Shown here: positions 34,995 to 44,047 of the stretch, in pieces
Position numbering within the stretch: position 1 is the first letter of the stretch
Layout: each line of letters begins with the position of its first letter
Assembly (NCBI GenBank): GCA_040389165.1
Contig: JAZKAK010000028.1
Coordinates: forward strand, 1-59,506
Length of the DNA stretch: 59,506 nt
DNA from: CAIOTO01 sp040389165
GTDB lineage: Bacteria; Pseudomonadota; Alphaproteobacteria; Paracaedibacterales; CAIOTO01
Direction of reading: 5' to 3'
The notes under the pieces: generated by a model
Told to the model about the DNA's origin: nothing
Databases searched by the model: none
Seen by the model: the letters and a program-made list of their open reading frames with translations, nothing else
Translations under genes and position numbers: made by a program

Positions 34995-37133
34995 CTAAAG
35001 CACAAGACCGCAAGGCAATGTAAACCCACCACCTGTAACCTGTAAGGTCGTATTACTTCCCATAATAAGTGCTGCGGTAGACAGCTGAGCCGCAGCTGAA
35101 ATTGAAAGTGTCGCGCCGCCTTGTAATGTTGTCGTGCCACCATAGGTATTAGCTGTGCTTTGCGCAAATGTTACGGCATTTCCTGTTGTGGCCGCGTTAA
35201 GGCCTCCGGCGACGCCGCCATCAATAATAAGATTACCAGAACCGCTGATAGCACCGGTTGTCGTAAAGCCTTGTGTTGCAAGGAGTGTCGCGCTGCCAGT
35301 TAGGGTAATTAGATTAGTGAGCGGGGTGCTATCATTAAAATTCCCTTGAAGCGTGGAACCAGAACTAAGTGTGATTGCACCTGACCCGGCAGCCGTACTT
35401 AATGCCAACCCCAATGTGCCAGCAGATACCGTTGTGCCGCCTGAGCAATTATTTGTGCCCGCCAATACGAACGTACCAGAACCATTTTTCGTTAATCCAC
35501 TGATTGAACTTGCTAACGTTCCAGAAAACGTTGAACCATTCGTTGATGTGACTATAAGCGCAGCATTTGAACTTGAACTTTGAACAAAAGAAGGAGGATT
35601 TGTAGTTGAGTTGATATAACCTGAGCTTTGAATCGTACCGCTGCCGCTGCCGCTTGGGTCGATCAATGTGAGCGCCGTTCCTCCCAAATCATACGTACCA
35701 TTCACGGTCACGCCAATGGATGTGGCAATGCACCCAACAACCGTCACACTAGAACCAATCGATGTTACCCCTGTATAAGTATTAAGATAGGATTTATTTA
35801 TAGAATTAGTCGTTTCAGTAGACATTATAACGATACCAGATCCACCAGCACTGTTGCTAATAGTTAAACCAGAAGATCCACTGATAGGATTTTCCTTATA
35901 AGTCACTGTATGACCATTAACGTCAAGAGTTGCGTTCGAAGAAAGCTTGGTAGAGCCTTGAAGAAGAATGTTAGCGCCAGCTTGCAGCATTCCACCTTTA
36001 AAATTAACTGTGCAGGTTCCAAGTGCACCCTGTGTTGACGTATTTGATGTATTTAATGTGCCTGAATTGAGATTTAGTTGACCAGAGCCAGAATAACTTC
36101 CAGACAGCGTCAACGTACCAGATCCGCTTTGTGCAACAGTACCACTTCCACTAATGTTACCTGCATAGGTGTAGGCATTTGAACGATTAAACACAAGTGT
36201 TCCATTAGTAGTATTGACATTACCTGCAAGGCTTCCTGTTGTAGAGGCATTTCCAATTTGCAACGTTCCAGCGTTAAATGATGTTGCGCCTGTGCCTGTC
36301 ATACTTCCCGTTATGAGAAGCGTACCATAGTTAATTGTTGTTGCCCCTGCATACGTATTGGTGCCTGACAGAGTAAGTTTTCCTGATCCTTCTTTTGTTA
36401 AACTCAGTCTACCTTTAGTGTTATTAGGATTATTAGGATCCACAACAAATGAATCACTAATTATGCCACTGAACGTTGTATCTGCCGTGGAACTCAATGT
36501 AAGAATTTTACCGGCATTTGTGCTACTACTATTTGTAAGCGTACCTGTACCACTTACATTAGTTAGCGCACGCTCCACACCTTTTATATCATATGTACCA
36601 TTTACCGTGACAGCACTAGAACTGGGTATATTACCGATAAATGTCGCGCCAGAACCAATCGTCGTTGATCCTGTATAGGTGTTTGCACCAGAAAGCGTAA
36701 GTGTCTTACTGCCGTTTAATGTCACGCTTGCAATTGGACTAGATATGCCTCCGCTGATTGTCTCACTGGATGATGTTAGATTAATTATTAAGTTTGGCGT
36801 CGCACCAGTACTATTATCCGTTATGCTAGTAATAGGAAAGTTTGATTCTGTTAGCGTATAGGTAAGGGACGAACCAGAGTCAGTATAATACGATGAAAAT
36901 AAAGTCGATAAATCCAAAGGATTTGATGTTGCATAGACATTCACATCATTCACAGAACTCACTACGGCGAACACTGCCGCCGCCCGCACACATCTCGTCC
37001 AAAACGTTGATGACAACGGTTGCCTAACGGCTGTACACCGTGCACCTAACCGACAGCCCTCATCCTTTTGACTCAACGCATTTATATTTTTCAAACGGTG
37101 TGTGAAATCAAAAGGCATCATTTTATACATCAA
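34995..37133 (-). CDS. autotransporter-type passenger with PATR repeats, no beta-barrel
   Basis: 712 residues. A long N-terminal region (about 68 residues) ending in a hydrophobic AAAVFAVVSSV...VYA resembles the extended signal peptides of autotransporters. The rest is a Ser/Thr/Gly-rich beta-helix with recurring units such as GSGKLTLSGTNTYAGATTIN, LTLSGANTYTGSTTIGSGAT and GTFVLAGTNNCSGGTTVSAG, the passenger-associated transport repeat. Full members carry a C-terminal beta-barrel of about 280 residues; here the frame ends after TLQVTGGGFTLPCGLVL, 59 bp from tRNA-Arg. Probably truncated; a separate translocator or secreted fragment is possible. Base use is less AT-rich than its surroundings. 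Confidence 0.82.
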   Translation of the reverse strand: MMYKMMPFDFTHRLKNINALSQKDEGCRLGARCTAVRQPLSSTFWTRCVRAAAVFAVVSSVNDVNVYATSNPLDLSTLFSSYYTDSGSSLTYTLTESNFPITSITDNSTGATPNLIINLTSSSETISGGISSPIASVTLNGSKTLTLSGANTYTGSTTIGSGATFIGNIPSSSAVTVNGTYDIKGVERALTNVSGTGTLTNSSSTNAGKILTLSSTADTTFSGIISDSFVVDPNNPNNTKGRLSLTKEGSGKLTLSGTNTYAGATTINYGTLLITGSMTGTGATSFNAGTLQIGNASTTGSLAGNVNTTNGTLVFNRSNAYTYAGNISGSGTVAQSGSGTLTLSGSYSGSGQLNLNSGTLNTSNTSTQGALGTCTVNFKGGMLQAGANILLQGSTKLSSNATLDVNGHTVTYKENPISGSSGLTISNSAGGSGIVIMSTETTNSINKSYLNTYTGVTSIGSSVTVVGCIATSIGVTVNGTYDLGGTALTLIDPSGSGSGTIQSSGYINSTTNPPSFVQSSSSNAALIVTSTNGSTFSGTLASSISGLTKNGSGTFVLAGTNNCSGGTTVSAGTLGLALSTAAGSGAITLSSGSTLQGNFNDSTPLTNLITLTGSATLLATQGFTTTGAISGSGNLIIDGGVAGGLNAATTGNAVTFAQSTANTYGGTTTLQGGATLSISAAAQLSTAALIMGSNTTLQVTGGGFTLPCGLVL

Positions 37134-37373
37134 TAAAAAAAAGGTATAATGCTATTGTGAGTAAAAATAGATAATATTTTGTTAATAAAATTAGTAAAAT
37201 TTAATTAAAAATTTCTTAATATATCAAATGTAACTCTTTTTGAATATACCCATTGAAAATGAAAATACCTATTGCGTAGAATCACCCGTCATGGCGAATA
37301 GTAGTCCATGTATGCCACATGTAGCATTTTTTTAAATCCATCCCCAATCATCAAAAAAATCACATTCTAAACC
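37134..37373. other. AT-rich spacer between divergent passenger gene and dnaK
   Basis: Divergent intergenic region. Apart from the dnaK promoter just downstream, no RNA, repeat or gene is recognised. Confidence 0.5.
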
Positions 37374-37402
37374 TTGATTTTTTTATTTCAAAATTGTATA
37401 TT
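37374..37402 (+). promoter_or_regulatory. dnaK promoter
   Basis: TTGATT (37374-37379), 17-nt spacer, TATATT (37397-37402), about 50 nt before the dnaK ribosome binding site. This looks like a housekeeping promoter; the CTTGA at 37373-37377 could also serve a heat-shock sigma factor, but a matching CCCCAT-like -10 is not seen. Confidence 0.5.
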
Positions 37403-37457
37403 GTTAGCAGTCTCGGCTCTATGCTGCTAAAGAATGAAATTTTAAAGGAGTAACCTT

Positions 37458-39359
37458 ATGGGAAAAGTAATAGGTATTGACCTTGGAACCACAAACTCAT
37501 GCGTTTCTGTCATGGATGGCAAAAACACACGTGTGATCGAAAACAGTGAAGGTGCGCGTACAACACCATCGATCGTGGCCTTTACCGAAAATGGCGAACG
37601 CCTCGTTGGGCAAGCGGCAAAGCGTCAAGGAATCACAAATCCAGAAAATACGCTCTTTGCAATTAAGCGTCTCGTTGGACGTAGCTTCAAAGATCCAATG
37701 ACACAAAAAGACATGAATCTTGTTCCCTACAAAATCGTTGAATCGGATAAAGGGGACGCTTGGGTTGAGGCACGTGGCGAGAAATACAGCCCGAGCCAGA
37801 TCAGTGCATTTATTCTACAAAAAATGAAAGAAACAGCTGAAGCGTATCTTGGCGAACCCGTTACCGAAGCCGTTATCACCGTTCCAGCTTATTTTAACGA
37901 CGCGCAACGTCAGGCAACAAAAGATGCTGGTCGTATTGCCGGCCTTGATGTTCTTCGTATTTTGAACGAGCCAACAGCTGCTGCCCTTGCTTATGGTATG
38001 GAAAAACGCGCCACAGGCACGGTTGCTGTGTATGACCTTGGTGGTGGTACATTCGACATTTCCATTCTAGAAATCGGCGACGGCGTTTTCGAAGTAAAAT
38101 CAACCAATGGTGATACATTCCTTGGTGGTGAAGACTTTGACGCACGCATTATTGATTTCGTAGCAGACGAATTCAAAAAAGAGCAAGGTATCGATCTCCG
38201 TAAAGATAAGTTGGCTTTACAACGCTTAAAAGAAGCGGCTGAAAAAGCAAAGATTGAACTTTCAACAGCACTTCAAACCGATATCAATTTACCATTTATT
38301 ACAGCGGATGCATCTGGTCCAAAGCATCTTAACGTGAAATTGACACGTGCTAAGTTCGAAGCATTGGTTGATGATCTTGTACAACGCACGATGGAGCCAT
38401 GCAAAGCTGCACTTCGTGACGCTGGCGTTACAGCAAGCCAAATCGACGAAGTTATCATGGTTGGCGGTATGATTCGTATGCCAAAGATTCATGAAACAGT
38501 AAAAAGCTTTTTTGGTCGTGAACCACATCGTGGCGTAAACCCTGATGAAGTTGTTGCTGTTGGCGCGGCGATCCAAGGCGGCGTTCTAAAGGGCGACGTG
38601 AAAGATGTATTGCTTCTTGACGTAACACCATTGTCACTCGGCATTGAAACACTTGGCGGCCTGTTTACACGTCTCATTGATCGTAACACAACGATTCCAA
38701 CGCGTAAAAGCCAGACATTTTCAACAGCAGAAGATGGTCAAACAGCTGTTACAATTCGTGTGTTCCAAGGTGAACGTGAAATGGCAGCGCAAAACAAGAT
38801 GCTTGGTCAATTCGAACTTGAAGGCATTGCGTCAGCGCAACGTGGCACACCACAAATCGATGTGACCTTTGATATTGACGCGAATGGTATCGTGCAAGTT
38901 TCGGCTAAAGACAAAGCAACGAATAAAGAACACCAAATTCGCATTCAAGCATCTGGTGGGCTTTCCGAAGAAGAAATTCAAAACATGGTACAAGAAGCCG
39001 AAGCAAACGCTGAAGCCGACAAAGCACGCCGTGAATTAATTGAAGCTAAGAACCAAGGTGATGGTATGATTCACAGCACAGAAAAGTCATTGACTGAGCA
39101 TGGTGATAAGATTTCAGCTGAAGACAAAACAGCCGTTGAAGCCGACATAGCTGCGTTGAAAGAAGCACTATCAACTGAAGATCTAGAAGATATCAAAGCG
39201 AAAATCCAAACGCTTACGATGTCATCCATGAAAATTGGGGAAGCTGTGTATAAGGCAACGCAAGAAGCTGGACCAACACCTGGTGGCGACGACCAACATG
39301 AAGAGATTCTCGAAGCTGACGACGTTAAGAATATGGACGATGACCGCAAACATGGTTAA
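37458..39359 (+). CDS. dnaK: molecular chaperone DnaK (Hsp70)
   Basis: 633 residues. Actin-like ATPase domain with IGIDLGTTNSCVSV at the N-terminus, VPAYFNDAQRQATKDAG, YDLGGGTFDISILE and VGGMIRMPKI; linker DVLLLDVTPLSLGIET; substrate-binding domain and Gly/Asp-rich end. Folds and refolds proteins with DnaJ and GrpE. AAAGGAG before the ATG. dnaJ follows after a 121-bp palindromic element, so the two may still share a transcript. Confidence 0.97.
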   Translation: MGKVIGIDLGTTNSCVSVMDGKNTRVIENSEGARTTPSIVAFTENGERLVGQAAKRQGITNPENTLFAIKRLVGRSFKDPMTQKDMNLVPYKIVESDKGDAWVEARGEKYSPSQISAFILQKMKETAEAYLGEPVTEAVITVPAYFNDAQRQATKDAGRIAGLDVLRILNEPTAAALAYGMEKRATGTVAVYDLGGGTFDISILEIGDGVFEVKSTNGDTFLGGEDFDARIIDFVADEFKKEQGIDLRKDKLALQRLKEAAEKAKIELSTALQTDINLPFITADASGPKHLNVKLTRAKFEALVDDLVQRTMEPCKAALRDAGVTASQIDEVIMVGGMIRMPKIHETVKSFFGREPHRGVNPDEVVAVGAAIQGGVLKGDVKDVLLLDVTPLSLGIETLGGLFTRLIDRNTTIPTRKSQTFSTAEDGQTAVTIRVFQGEREMAAQNKMLGQFELEGIASAQRGTPQIDVTFDIDANGIVQVSAKDKATNKEHQIRIQASGGLSEEEIQNMVQEAEANAEADKARRELIEAKNQGDGMIHSTEKSLTEHGDKISAEDKTAVEADIAALKEALSTEDLEDIKAKIQTLTMSSMKIGEAVYKATQEAGPTPGGDDQHEEILEADDVKNMDDDRKHG

Positions 39360-39406
39360 TTGTTTTTCTTCTGTCGTGCTTAAAGCTAATGCGAGCATCT
39401 GATATT

Positions 39407-39527
39407 TGTCATCCTCGGACTTGATCCGAGGATCTCTACTGTTTCACGTAGCACATATTTGGCATATAAGTCCCTAATATTTGCCTTTTGAACTTTATAG
39501 ATCCTCGTGTCGAGCACGAGGATGACA
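39407..39527. repeat. palindromic intergenic element, copy 3, between dnaK and dnaJ
   Basis: 121 bp with perfect 11-bp ends TGTCATCCTCG / CGAGGATGACA. Each end also forms a small hairpin (CCTCGGacttgaTCCGAGG; CCTCGTGtcgaGCACGAGG). The interior has TATTTGCCTTTTGAAC, also found in reverse in copy 2. Confidence 0.85.
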
Positions 39528-39577
39528 GTTTATTAAGGGGGTACATCCCCTTAATTGTATTTAAGGTATAAAATTAA

Positions 39578-40747
39578 ATGTCAAAAGATTATTACGACAT
39601 TCTTGGAATTCAAAAGGGCGCAAGCGCTGACGAACTCAAAAAAGCCTACCGCAAAAAAGCGATGAAATATCACCCTGATAAGAATCCAGGCGATAAGACT
39701 GCCGAGAGCAAGTTCAAAGAAGTAAACGAAGCACACGAAGTCTTAAAAGACGAGCAAAAACGTGCTGCATATGATCGATTCGGCCATGCCGCCTTCCAAC
39801 AAGGTGCAGGTCAAGGCGGTGGAGGACAAGGCGGTTTCCACGGCGGTGCGGGTGCGGCTGGTTTTGGTGGATTCTCAGATATATTTGATGCAATGTTCCG
39901 TGGTGCTACAGGATTCGGTGACGAACAAGGCGGCGGACAAGGCATGCAACAAGCAGGCAATGATATTCGTTACAATCTTGAAGTTTCCCTTGAAGATGCA
40001 TTCAAAGGATCAACGGCAAAACTAAAATTCTACACCTATGCATCATGCTCTCCATGCAAAGGCAGTGGTAGCTCAGACGGATCAAAAGCGACGACATGCC
40101 AAACCTGCAAAGGACGCGGACAAGTACGTTTTCAACAAGGTCTATTTATCGTCGAACGAACCTGCTCAACATGCGGTGGCACAGGACAAATAATAGCGAA
40201 TCCCTGCAAAAGCTGCGGCGGCCAAGGGCGTACGAAAAAAGAAAAGAACCTTGAAGTAAAAATCCCAGCCGGTGTTGATGATGGCACACGTATTCGTGTT
40301 TCAAACGAAGGTGAGGCAGGTGTTCGTGGCGGTGGGACGGGTGATCTTTACGTCTTTATTAGCATCAAGGCGCATCGATTCTTCAAACGAAATGCCTCGG
40401 ATATTTTTTGCCGCGTCCCAATTCCAATGACGACAGCAGCACTTGGTGGACAGATTGATGTTCCATCCATTGATGGCACCCATGTGGACGTTAAAATCCC
40501 AGCCGGAACCCAGCATGGACAGCAATTCCGTGTACGGAGCAAAGGTATGCCGTCCGTCCGTAGCAGCATTCGTGGAGACATGATTGTTGAAGCAGCAATC
40601 GAGGTTCCAGTAAATTTAAGCAAGCAGCAAAAAGAATTGCTCGAGCAATTTAACACCGATTCCACACGTGAAAAGAATACGCCTCAAGCGCATAGTTTTT
40701 TCACAAAGGTAAAAGATTTTTGGGATGATATAGCTAAAGGAAAATAA
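39578..40747 (+). CDS. dnaJ: co-chaperone DnaJ (Hsp40)
   Basis: 389 residues. J domain at 1-70 with the HPDK motif (YHPDKNPG), Gly/Phe-rich region (about 78-130), four zinc-binding CxxCxGxG repeats (CSPCKGSG, CQTCKGRG, CSTCGGTG, CKSCGGQG) and the C-terminal substrate-binding domains. Stimulates DnaK ATPase and delivers clients. AAGG about 12 nt before the ATG. Confidence 0.97.
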   Translation: MSKDYYDILGIQKGASADELKKAYRKKAMKYHPDKNPGDKTAESKFKEVNEAHEVLKDEQKRAAYDRFGHAAFQQGAGQGGGGQGGFHGGAGAAGFGGFSDIFDAMFRGATGFGDEQGGGQGMQQAGNDIRYNLEVSLEDAFKGSTAKLKFYTYASCSPCKGSGSSDGSKATTCQTCKGRGQVRFQQGLFIVERTCSTCGGTGQIIANPCKSCGGQGRTKKEKNLEVKIPAGVDDGTRIRVSNEGEAGVRGGGTGDLYVFISIKAHRFFKRNASDIFCRVPIPMTTAALGGQIDVPSIDGTHVDVKIPAGTQHGQQFRVRSKGMPSVRSSIRGDMIVEAAIEVPVNLSKQQKELLEQFNTDSTREKNTPQAHSFFTKVKDFWDDIAKGK

Positions 40748-40914
40748 TATAAGATGGCCATTCTTCTGGCCTACTTAATACAAATCAGAAAAGTTATGCA
40801 GACATAGTTGATTCCAAGAGACGTTCGAAATCAACTATGTTTACCTTTATATTCTCTTCTAAAAGCTCATCTGTTTTCTCTTCATTTTTAACAAGTCTTT
40901 TGAATAGGGTTTTT
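40748..40914. other. spacer after dnaJ
   Basis: Contains a small stem GGCCA/TGGCC near 40755-40771 without a T tract; nothing else recognised before the inverted-repeat element. Confidence 0.4.
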
Positions 40915-41079
40915 CCATGCTACCCGTCACTTTTATTTTTCTTACTGTCATTCCCGCGGAGGCGGGGATCCAGGCTGTTTAGCTCTCCCCAAACTCACGG
41001 TTTTTAAAGGGGCTTTTCTGGATTCCCGCCTCCGCGGGAATGACAAGGGTGGAATGACAAAAAGTGACGGGTAGCATGG
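40915..41079. repeat. nested inverted-repeat element (20-bp outer TIR, palindromic element inside)
   Basis: Outer ends CCATGCTACCCGTCACTTTT (40915-40934) and its exact inverse (41060-41079). Inside lies a second element, 40946-41045, with ends TGTCATTCCCGC / GCGGGAATGACA and hairpins CCCGCggagGCGGG and CCCGCctccGCGGG. It has no coding capacity of note. The two-layer structure suggests one mobile palindrome inside another, or one long composite MITE. Confidence 0.88.
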
Positions 41080-41257
41080 GCTTTTCTTAAGATATAAAAG
41101 AGCCAAACTCAATCGCTTACAGCTGAAAATAATAAGCATTCCATTATTGATTGCTAAATGTTAAAATACAGATTCGGCATTATGAAATAGATATTTTTCT
41201 AATCTGCCTTGAATTAAAAAATACATTCTACATAACATATGCATTTCGGAGATTTTA
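41080..41257. other. AT-rich spacer before erpA-like gene
   Basis: No feature recognised except a ribosome binding site (GGAG) just before 41258. Confidence 0.4.
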
Positions 41258-41581
41258 ATGTCATTTACGATTACCCAATCAGCTGCAGAACGCATTCAGA
41301 ATTTGCTAACGGGTGAAACAGAAAAATCTTTTTTCCGAATCAGCATTACAGGCGGTGGGTGTTCAGGATTTCAATACAACTTCTTATTTGATGACGTCCT
41401 CACAGAAGATGATCGAGTCTTTGATCAGTATAACATAAAGTTTGTCATCGATGACACTTCGCTTAGCTTACTTGCCGGTGGCGCACTCGATTATACTGAG
41501 GATCTTGTGGCATCACGCTTCGTTATAACAAATCCAAATGCGAGCGCTGGATGCGGATGCGGAAATTCTTTCACTTTGTGA
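41258..41581 (+). CDS. erpA: iron-sulfur cluster insertion protein (ErpA/IscA family)
   Basis: 107 residues, single HesB-like domain. The three cluster-binding cysteines are present: C in GGGCSGFQYNF and the two in the C-terminal GCGCGNSFTL. A-type carriers pass Fe-S clusters to target enzymes such as LipA, which is also encoded here at 52 kb. ErpA is preferred over IscA because there are no isc/suf genes beside it; the distinction is not certain. Confidence 0.9.
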   Translation: MSFTITQSAAERIQNLLTGETEKSFFRISITGGGCSGFQYNFLFDDVLTEDDRVFDQYNIKFVIDDTSLSLLAGGALDYTEDLVASRFVITNPNASAGCGCGNSFTL

Positions 41582-41615
41582 AAAACGCTCCTAAAATGAA
41601 CCTCAACCCATTCTT

Positions 41616-42098
41616 ATGATGATAGAAACAATAATGTATTGCACACTCGATGACATCATGGCGTTAAAACAACAGAAACAACGTCTTTTTGGGCTTGATA
41701 TAGGTGATAGACGCATTGGTATCAGTGTTTGCGATGCTACATGGCTCATTGCATCACCGCTCACAATGCTTGATCGAAAAACAGATTGGAAAGCATTGCT
41801 GCACAAACTTTTAAAACAATATCCTGTTGGTGGTTTTGTGTCAGGTTTACCACTTCTGATGAATGGTGACGAAGGCCCGCAGGCAAAAAAAGTAAAAGAA
41901 TTTATTGAAACACATATATTCCCACTTGGAATTCCCATTTATTTATGGGACGAACGTCTTTCGTCATGTGCAGCCAATCGCGCATTAATCGAAGCTGATA
42001 TGTCGCGTATGAAACGCAAAGATAATGTAGATAAAGTTGCCGCTAGCTTTATTTTGCAGGGCGTATTAGATCGTTTACGCATGTCTATTGTTTCATAA
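41616..42098 (+). CDS. ruvX: putative Holliday junction resolvase RuvX / pre-16S rRNase (YqgF)
   Basis: 160 residues. RNase H-like fold with the catalytic LFGLDIGDRRIGISV motif, GLPLLMNGDEGPQA, the Glu in YLWDERLSSCAANRAL, and the final Asp in KDNVDKVAASFILQ. The family processes the 5' end of 16S rRNA and resolves junctions. The start is uncertain: the conserved part begins near residue 20, and internal ATGs at 41634 and 41658 are possible. Confidence 0.92.
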   Translation: MMIETIMYCTLDDIMALKQQKQRLFGLDIGDRRIGISVCDATWLIASPLTMLDRKTDWKALLHKLLKQYPVGGFVSGLPLLMNGDEGPQAKKVKEFIETHIFPLGIPIYLWDERLSSCAANRALIEADMSRMKRKDNVDKVAASFILQGVLDRLRMSIVS

Positions 42099-42108
42099 AA
42101 TAACAGGC

Positions 42109-42273
42109 TCTACCCATTCCATTTCAAGAATGTTGATTTTTGACGATAAGATTTTGTCACAGAAATTCGTTTTAAAAACTGCGCTTAGTTATGCTAAGTA
42201 AGGCTTTTTAAAACGAACTTTATAGGGTAAGAGATAAGGCACAAAATCAATTGTTTGAGGTGTGATGGGTAGA
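42109..42273. repeat. 165-bp nested palindromic element
   Basis: Four concentric inverted repeats: TCTACCCAT (42109-42117) / ATGGGTAGA (42265-42273); GATTTTGT (42150-42157) / ACAAAATC (42241-42248); TTCGTTTTAAAAA (42166-42178) / TTTTTAAAACGAA (42205-42217); CTTAG (42184-42188) / CTAAG (42194-42198). It fills the gap between convergent ruvX and the dksA-like gene and could fold as one long hairpin, also serving as a bidirectional terminator. Confidence 0.85.
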
Positions 42274-42278
42274 CAATA

Positions 42279-42704
42279 CTATAATGTCTCTTCACGATAG
42301 GTGCGTTCGCGGCGCTCATGTCGTTCCTGGGCTTCAATACTTAATGTCGCAATTGGACGCGCATCAAGGCGCTTCAAACTAATGGGATCTCCTGTTTCCT
42401 CGCAATATCCATAGCTACCATCTTCAATACGCAATAACGCGTCGTTAATTTTATTAACAAGCTTACGTTCTCTGTCACGCGTGCGTAATTCAAGTGATCG
42501 TGCAATTTCATTACAGGCAAAGTCAATTACGTCCGGCTCTTGATTTGATTTTTCTTGCATTTCATAAATTGTTTCAGTGCTCTCTGTGAGTAATTGTTCA
42601 CGCCAGCTTACTAACTTATCTTTAAAATAGTCCAAACATTCTTCATTCATCACGTCATTATCAGAAAATTGAGATGGTTCATTTAGTCGCGTCGCTAGTG
42701 ACAT
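42279..42704 (-). CDS. dksA: DksA/TraR-family RNA polymerase-binding protein
   Basis: 141 residues. A coiled-coil N-terminal part (YFKDKLVSWREQLLTES) and a C-terminal globular part with YGYCEETGDPISLKRLDARPIATLSIEAQERHERRER. Only one of the four zinc cysteines of E. coli DksA remains, as is usual in alphaproteobacterial DksA. It would enter the RNA polymerase secondary channel and act with ppGpp in the stringent response. Single gene, convergent with ruvX. Confidence 0.9.
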   Translation of the reverse strand: MSLATRLNEPSQFSDNDVMNEECLDYFKDKLVSWREQLLTESTETIYEMQEKSNQEPDVIDFACNEIARSLELRTRDRERKLVNKINDALLRIEDGSYGYCEETGDPISLKRLDARPIATLSIEAQERHERRERTYREETL

Positions 42705-42904
42705 AATTTATCTCTCCATACAGCTTTTGTTTAAGACAATTTTAACTAAAATGTGATATAAATTCAATACAAGAATTGATAATTTTAATTCATTTTTTTA
42801 ACATAACAAAATTTAGCACAAATTTCATACAAACAACAAAAATGGAATTTTATGGCCAAAAATAATTGCTTTCATGGAATAAAAATCTTCTCCCAACGCC
42901 TTTC

Positions 42905-43441
42905 TTACATCATTCCATGATCATCCATAATTAAATCATGGCTACGAGGATTAAACATTTGATAATGCCACCATTCATTTTGATAAAAATCAAAACCTGC
43001 AGTCGTCATTATGCCTAACAACAAATAGCGATTTCGCTCTATTTCAGCAGATAAATCAGCAGCATAATGAGATTGTTCTGTAAAATCATCAAAGGGAGTT
43101 CCCATATCAAGCTCGCTACCAGTCGCATCCACGAGTGTCAAATCAATAGCAACACCCCGTGTGTGAACAGATCCTTTTGACGGGGGCATTATATATGTGT
43201 CGTTTGGACAAATTTTCCATAATGCTTCTTGTGCCGCCTGCGGCCTGAAGGCATCGAACACCTTAAATGTCAGATTCTGCCTTGCAGCTAACTCAATTGC
43301 CTTTTCAAATAGCACCAAGGCTGGACGCAAAATCAAGCACGTTTGTTTTTTGTAAATAATTTTGCCCGTAAAATTATTTGTTGATGCATAGCGCATATCA
43401 ATAGTAATATTGTGAGTAGATTCGTTGATTTCAACAAGCAT
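42905..43441 (-). CDS. D-alanyl-D-alanine dipeptidase (VanX/DdpX, peptidase M15)
   Basis: 178 residues from ATG 43441, placed about 8 nt after GGAAGG; a longer version from 43519 overlaps the rplM upstream region. Zinc-site motifs: SVHTRGVAIDLTL (SxHxxGxAxD) and the catalytic Glu plus His ligand in NEWWHYQ; FDAFRPQAAQEALW is also typical. Hydrolyses D-Ala-D-Ala for wall turnover or amino acid use. No signal peptide, so cytosolic. No vancomycin-resistance partners nearby. Confidence 0.9.
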   Translation of the reverse strand: MLVEINESTHNITIDMRYASTNNFTGKIIYKKQTCLILRPALVLFEKAIELAARQNLTFKVFDAFRPQAAQEALWKICPNDTYIMPPSKGSVHTRGVAIDLTLVDATGSELDMGTPFDDFTEQSHYAADLSAEIERNRYLLLGIMTTAGFDFYQNEWWHYQMFNPRSHDLIMDDHGMM

Positions 43442-43573
43442 GATCTGGCCTTCCATTTCAGAGTCAATCAGCGGTATTATGTTACCGCATTTCAATGTCG
43501 TATTTTCCTTGACCAGCACTACAACATATGTCTATATAATACAATACATAAAGTAATTATTTGGATTGAAAGA

Positions 43574-44044
43574 ATGGATAAAACAACCCAGTCGCTTCGT
43601 GTTCAAGACGTTAATAAAAAATGGATCTTGATCGACGCACAAGACCTTGTTTTAGGTCGCCTTGCTTCACTCGTTGCGAATCGTTTGCGTGGCAAGCACC
43701 TCGCCTGCTACACACCACATGTTGATTGCGGAGATAATGTTATTATTATCAATGCTGAAAAAGTGCATTTAACGGGTAAAAAGCGTACTGACAAAAAATT
43801 CTACTGGCATACAGGTTATGCTGGCGGTATTAAAGAACGTACAATGGCTCAGATTCTAGATGGTCGTTTTCCTTCACGCGCAGTTGAAAAAGCTGTTGAG
43901 CGTATGGTGCCACGTGGCCCACTCGGTCGCCAGATCATGGGAAATCTTAAAGTCTATGCTGGGACTAATCACCCGCATGAAGCACAAAATCCAACAGTTT
44001 TTGATGTTGCGAGCCTTAATCGCAAGAACAAGCGGAGTGTCTAG
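43574..44044 (+). CDS. rplM: 50S ribosomal protein L13
   Basis: 156 residues from ATG 43574 (GAAAG upstream); the longer in-frame opening to 43412 overlaps the divergent vanX-like gene and lacks family similarity. KKWILIDAQDLVLGRLASLVANRLRGK, CGDNVIIINAEKVHLTGKK and VERMVPRGPLGRQIMGNLKVYAG are L13 signatures. Early assembly protein of the large subunit. rpsI follows after 3 nt. Confidence 0.97.
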   Translation: MDKTTQSLRVQDVNKKWILIDAQDLVLGRLASLVANRLRGKHLACYTPHVDCGDNVIIINAEKVHLTGKKRTDKKFYWHTGYAGGIKERTMAQILDGRFPSRAVEKAVERMVPRGPLGRQIMGNLKVYAGTNHPHEAQNPTVFDVASLNRKNKRSV

Positions 44045-44047
44045 TTT

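Noticed and set aside
35155..35583. Long open frames on the plus strand inside the passenger gene
   Set aside because: They are antisense shadows of a Ser/Thr/Gly-rich repeat gene, with no homology or start signals.
37373..37400. Heat-shock sigma promoter for dnaK
   Set aside because: Only the CTTGA half is convincing; a housekeeping-type TTGATT-N17-TATATT fits better.
43412..43573. Extended rplM start
   Set aside because: Overlaps the divergent dipeptidase gene and is not L13-like; ATG 43574 gives the family N-terminus region.
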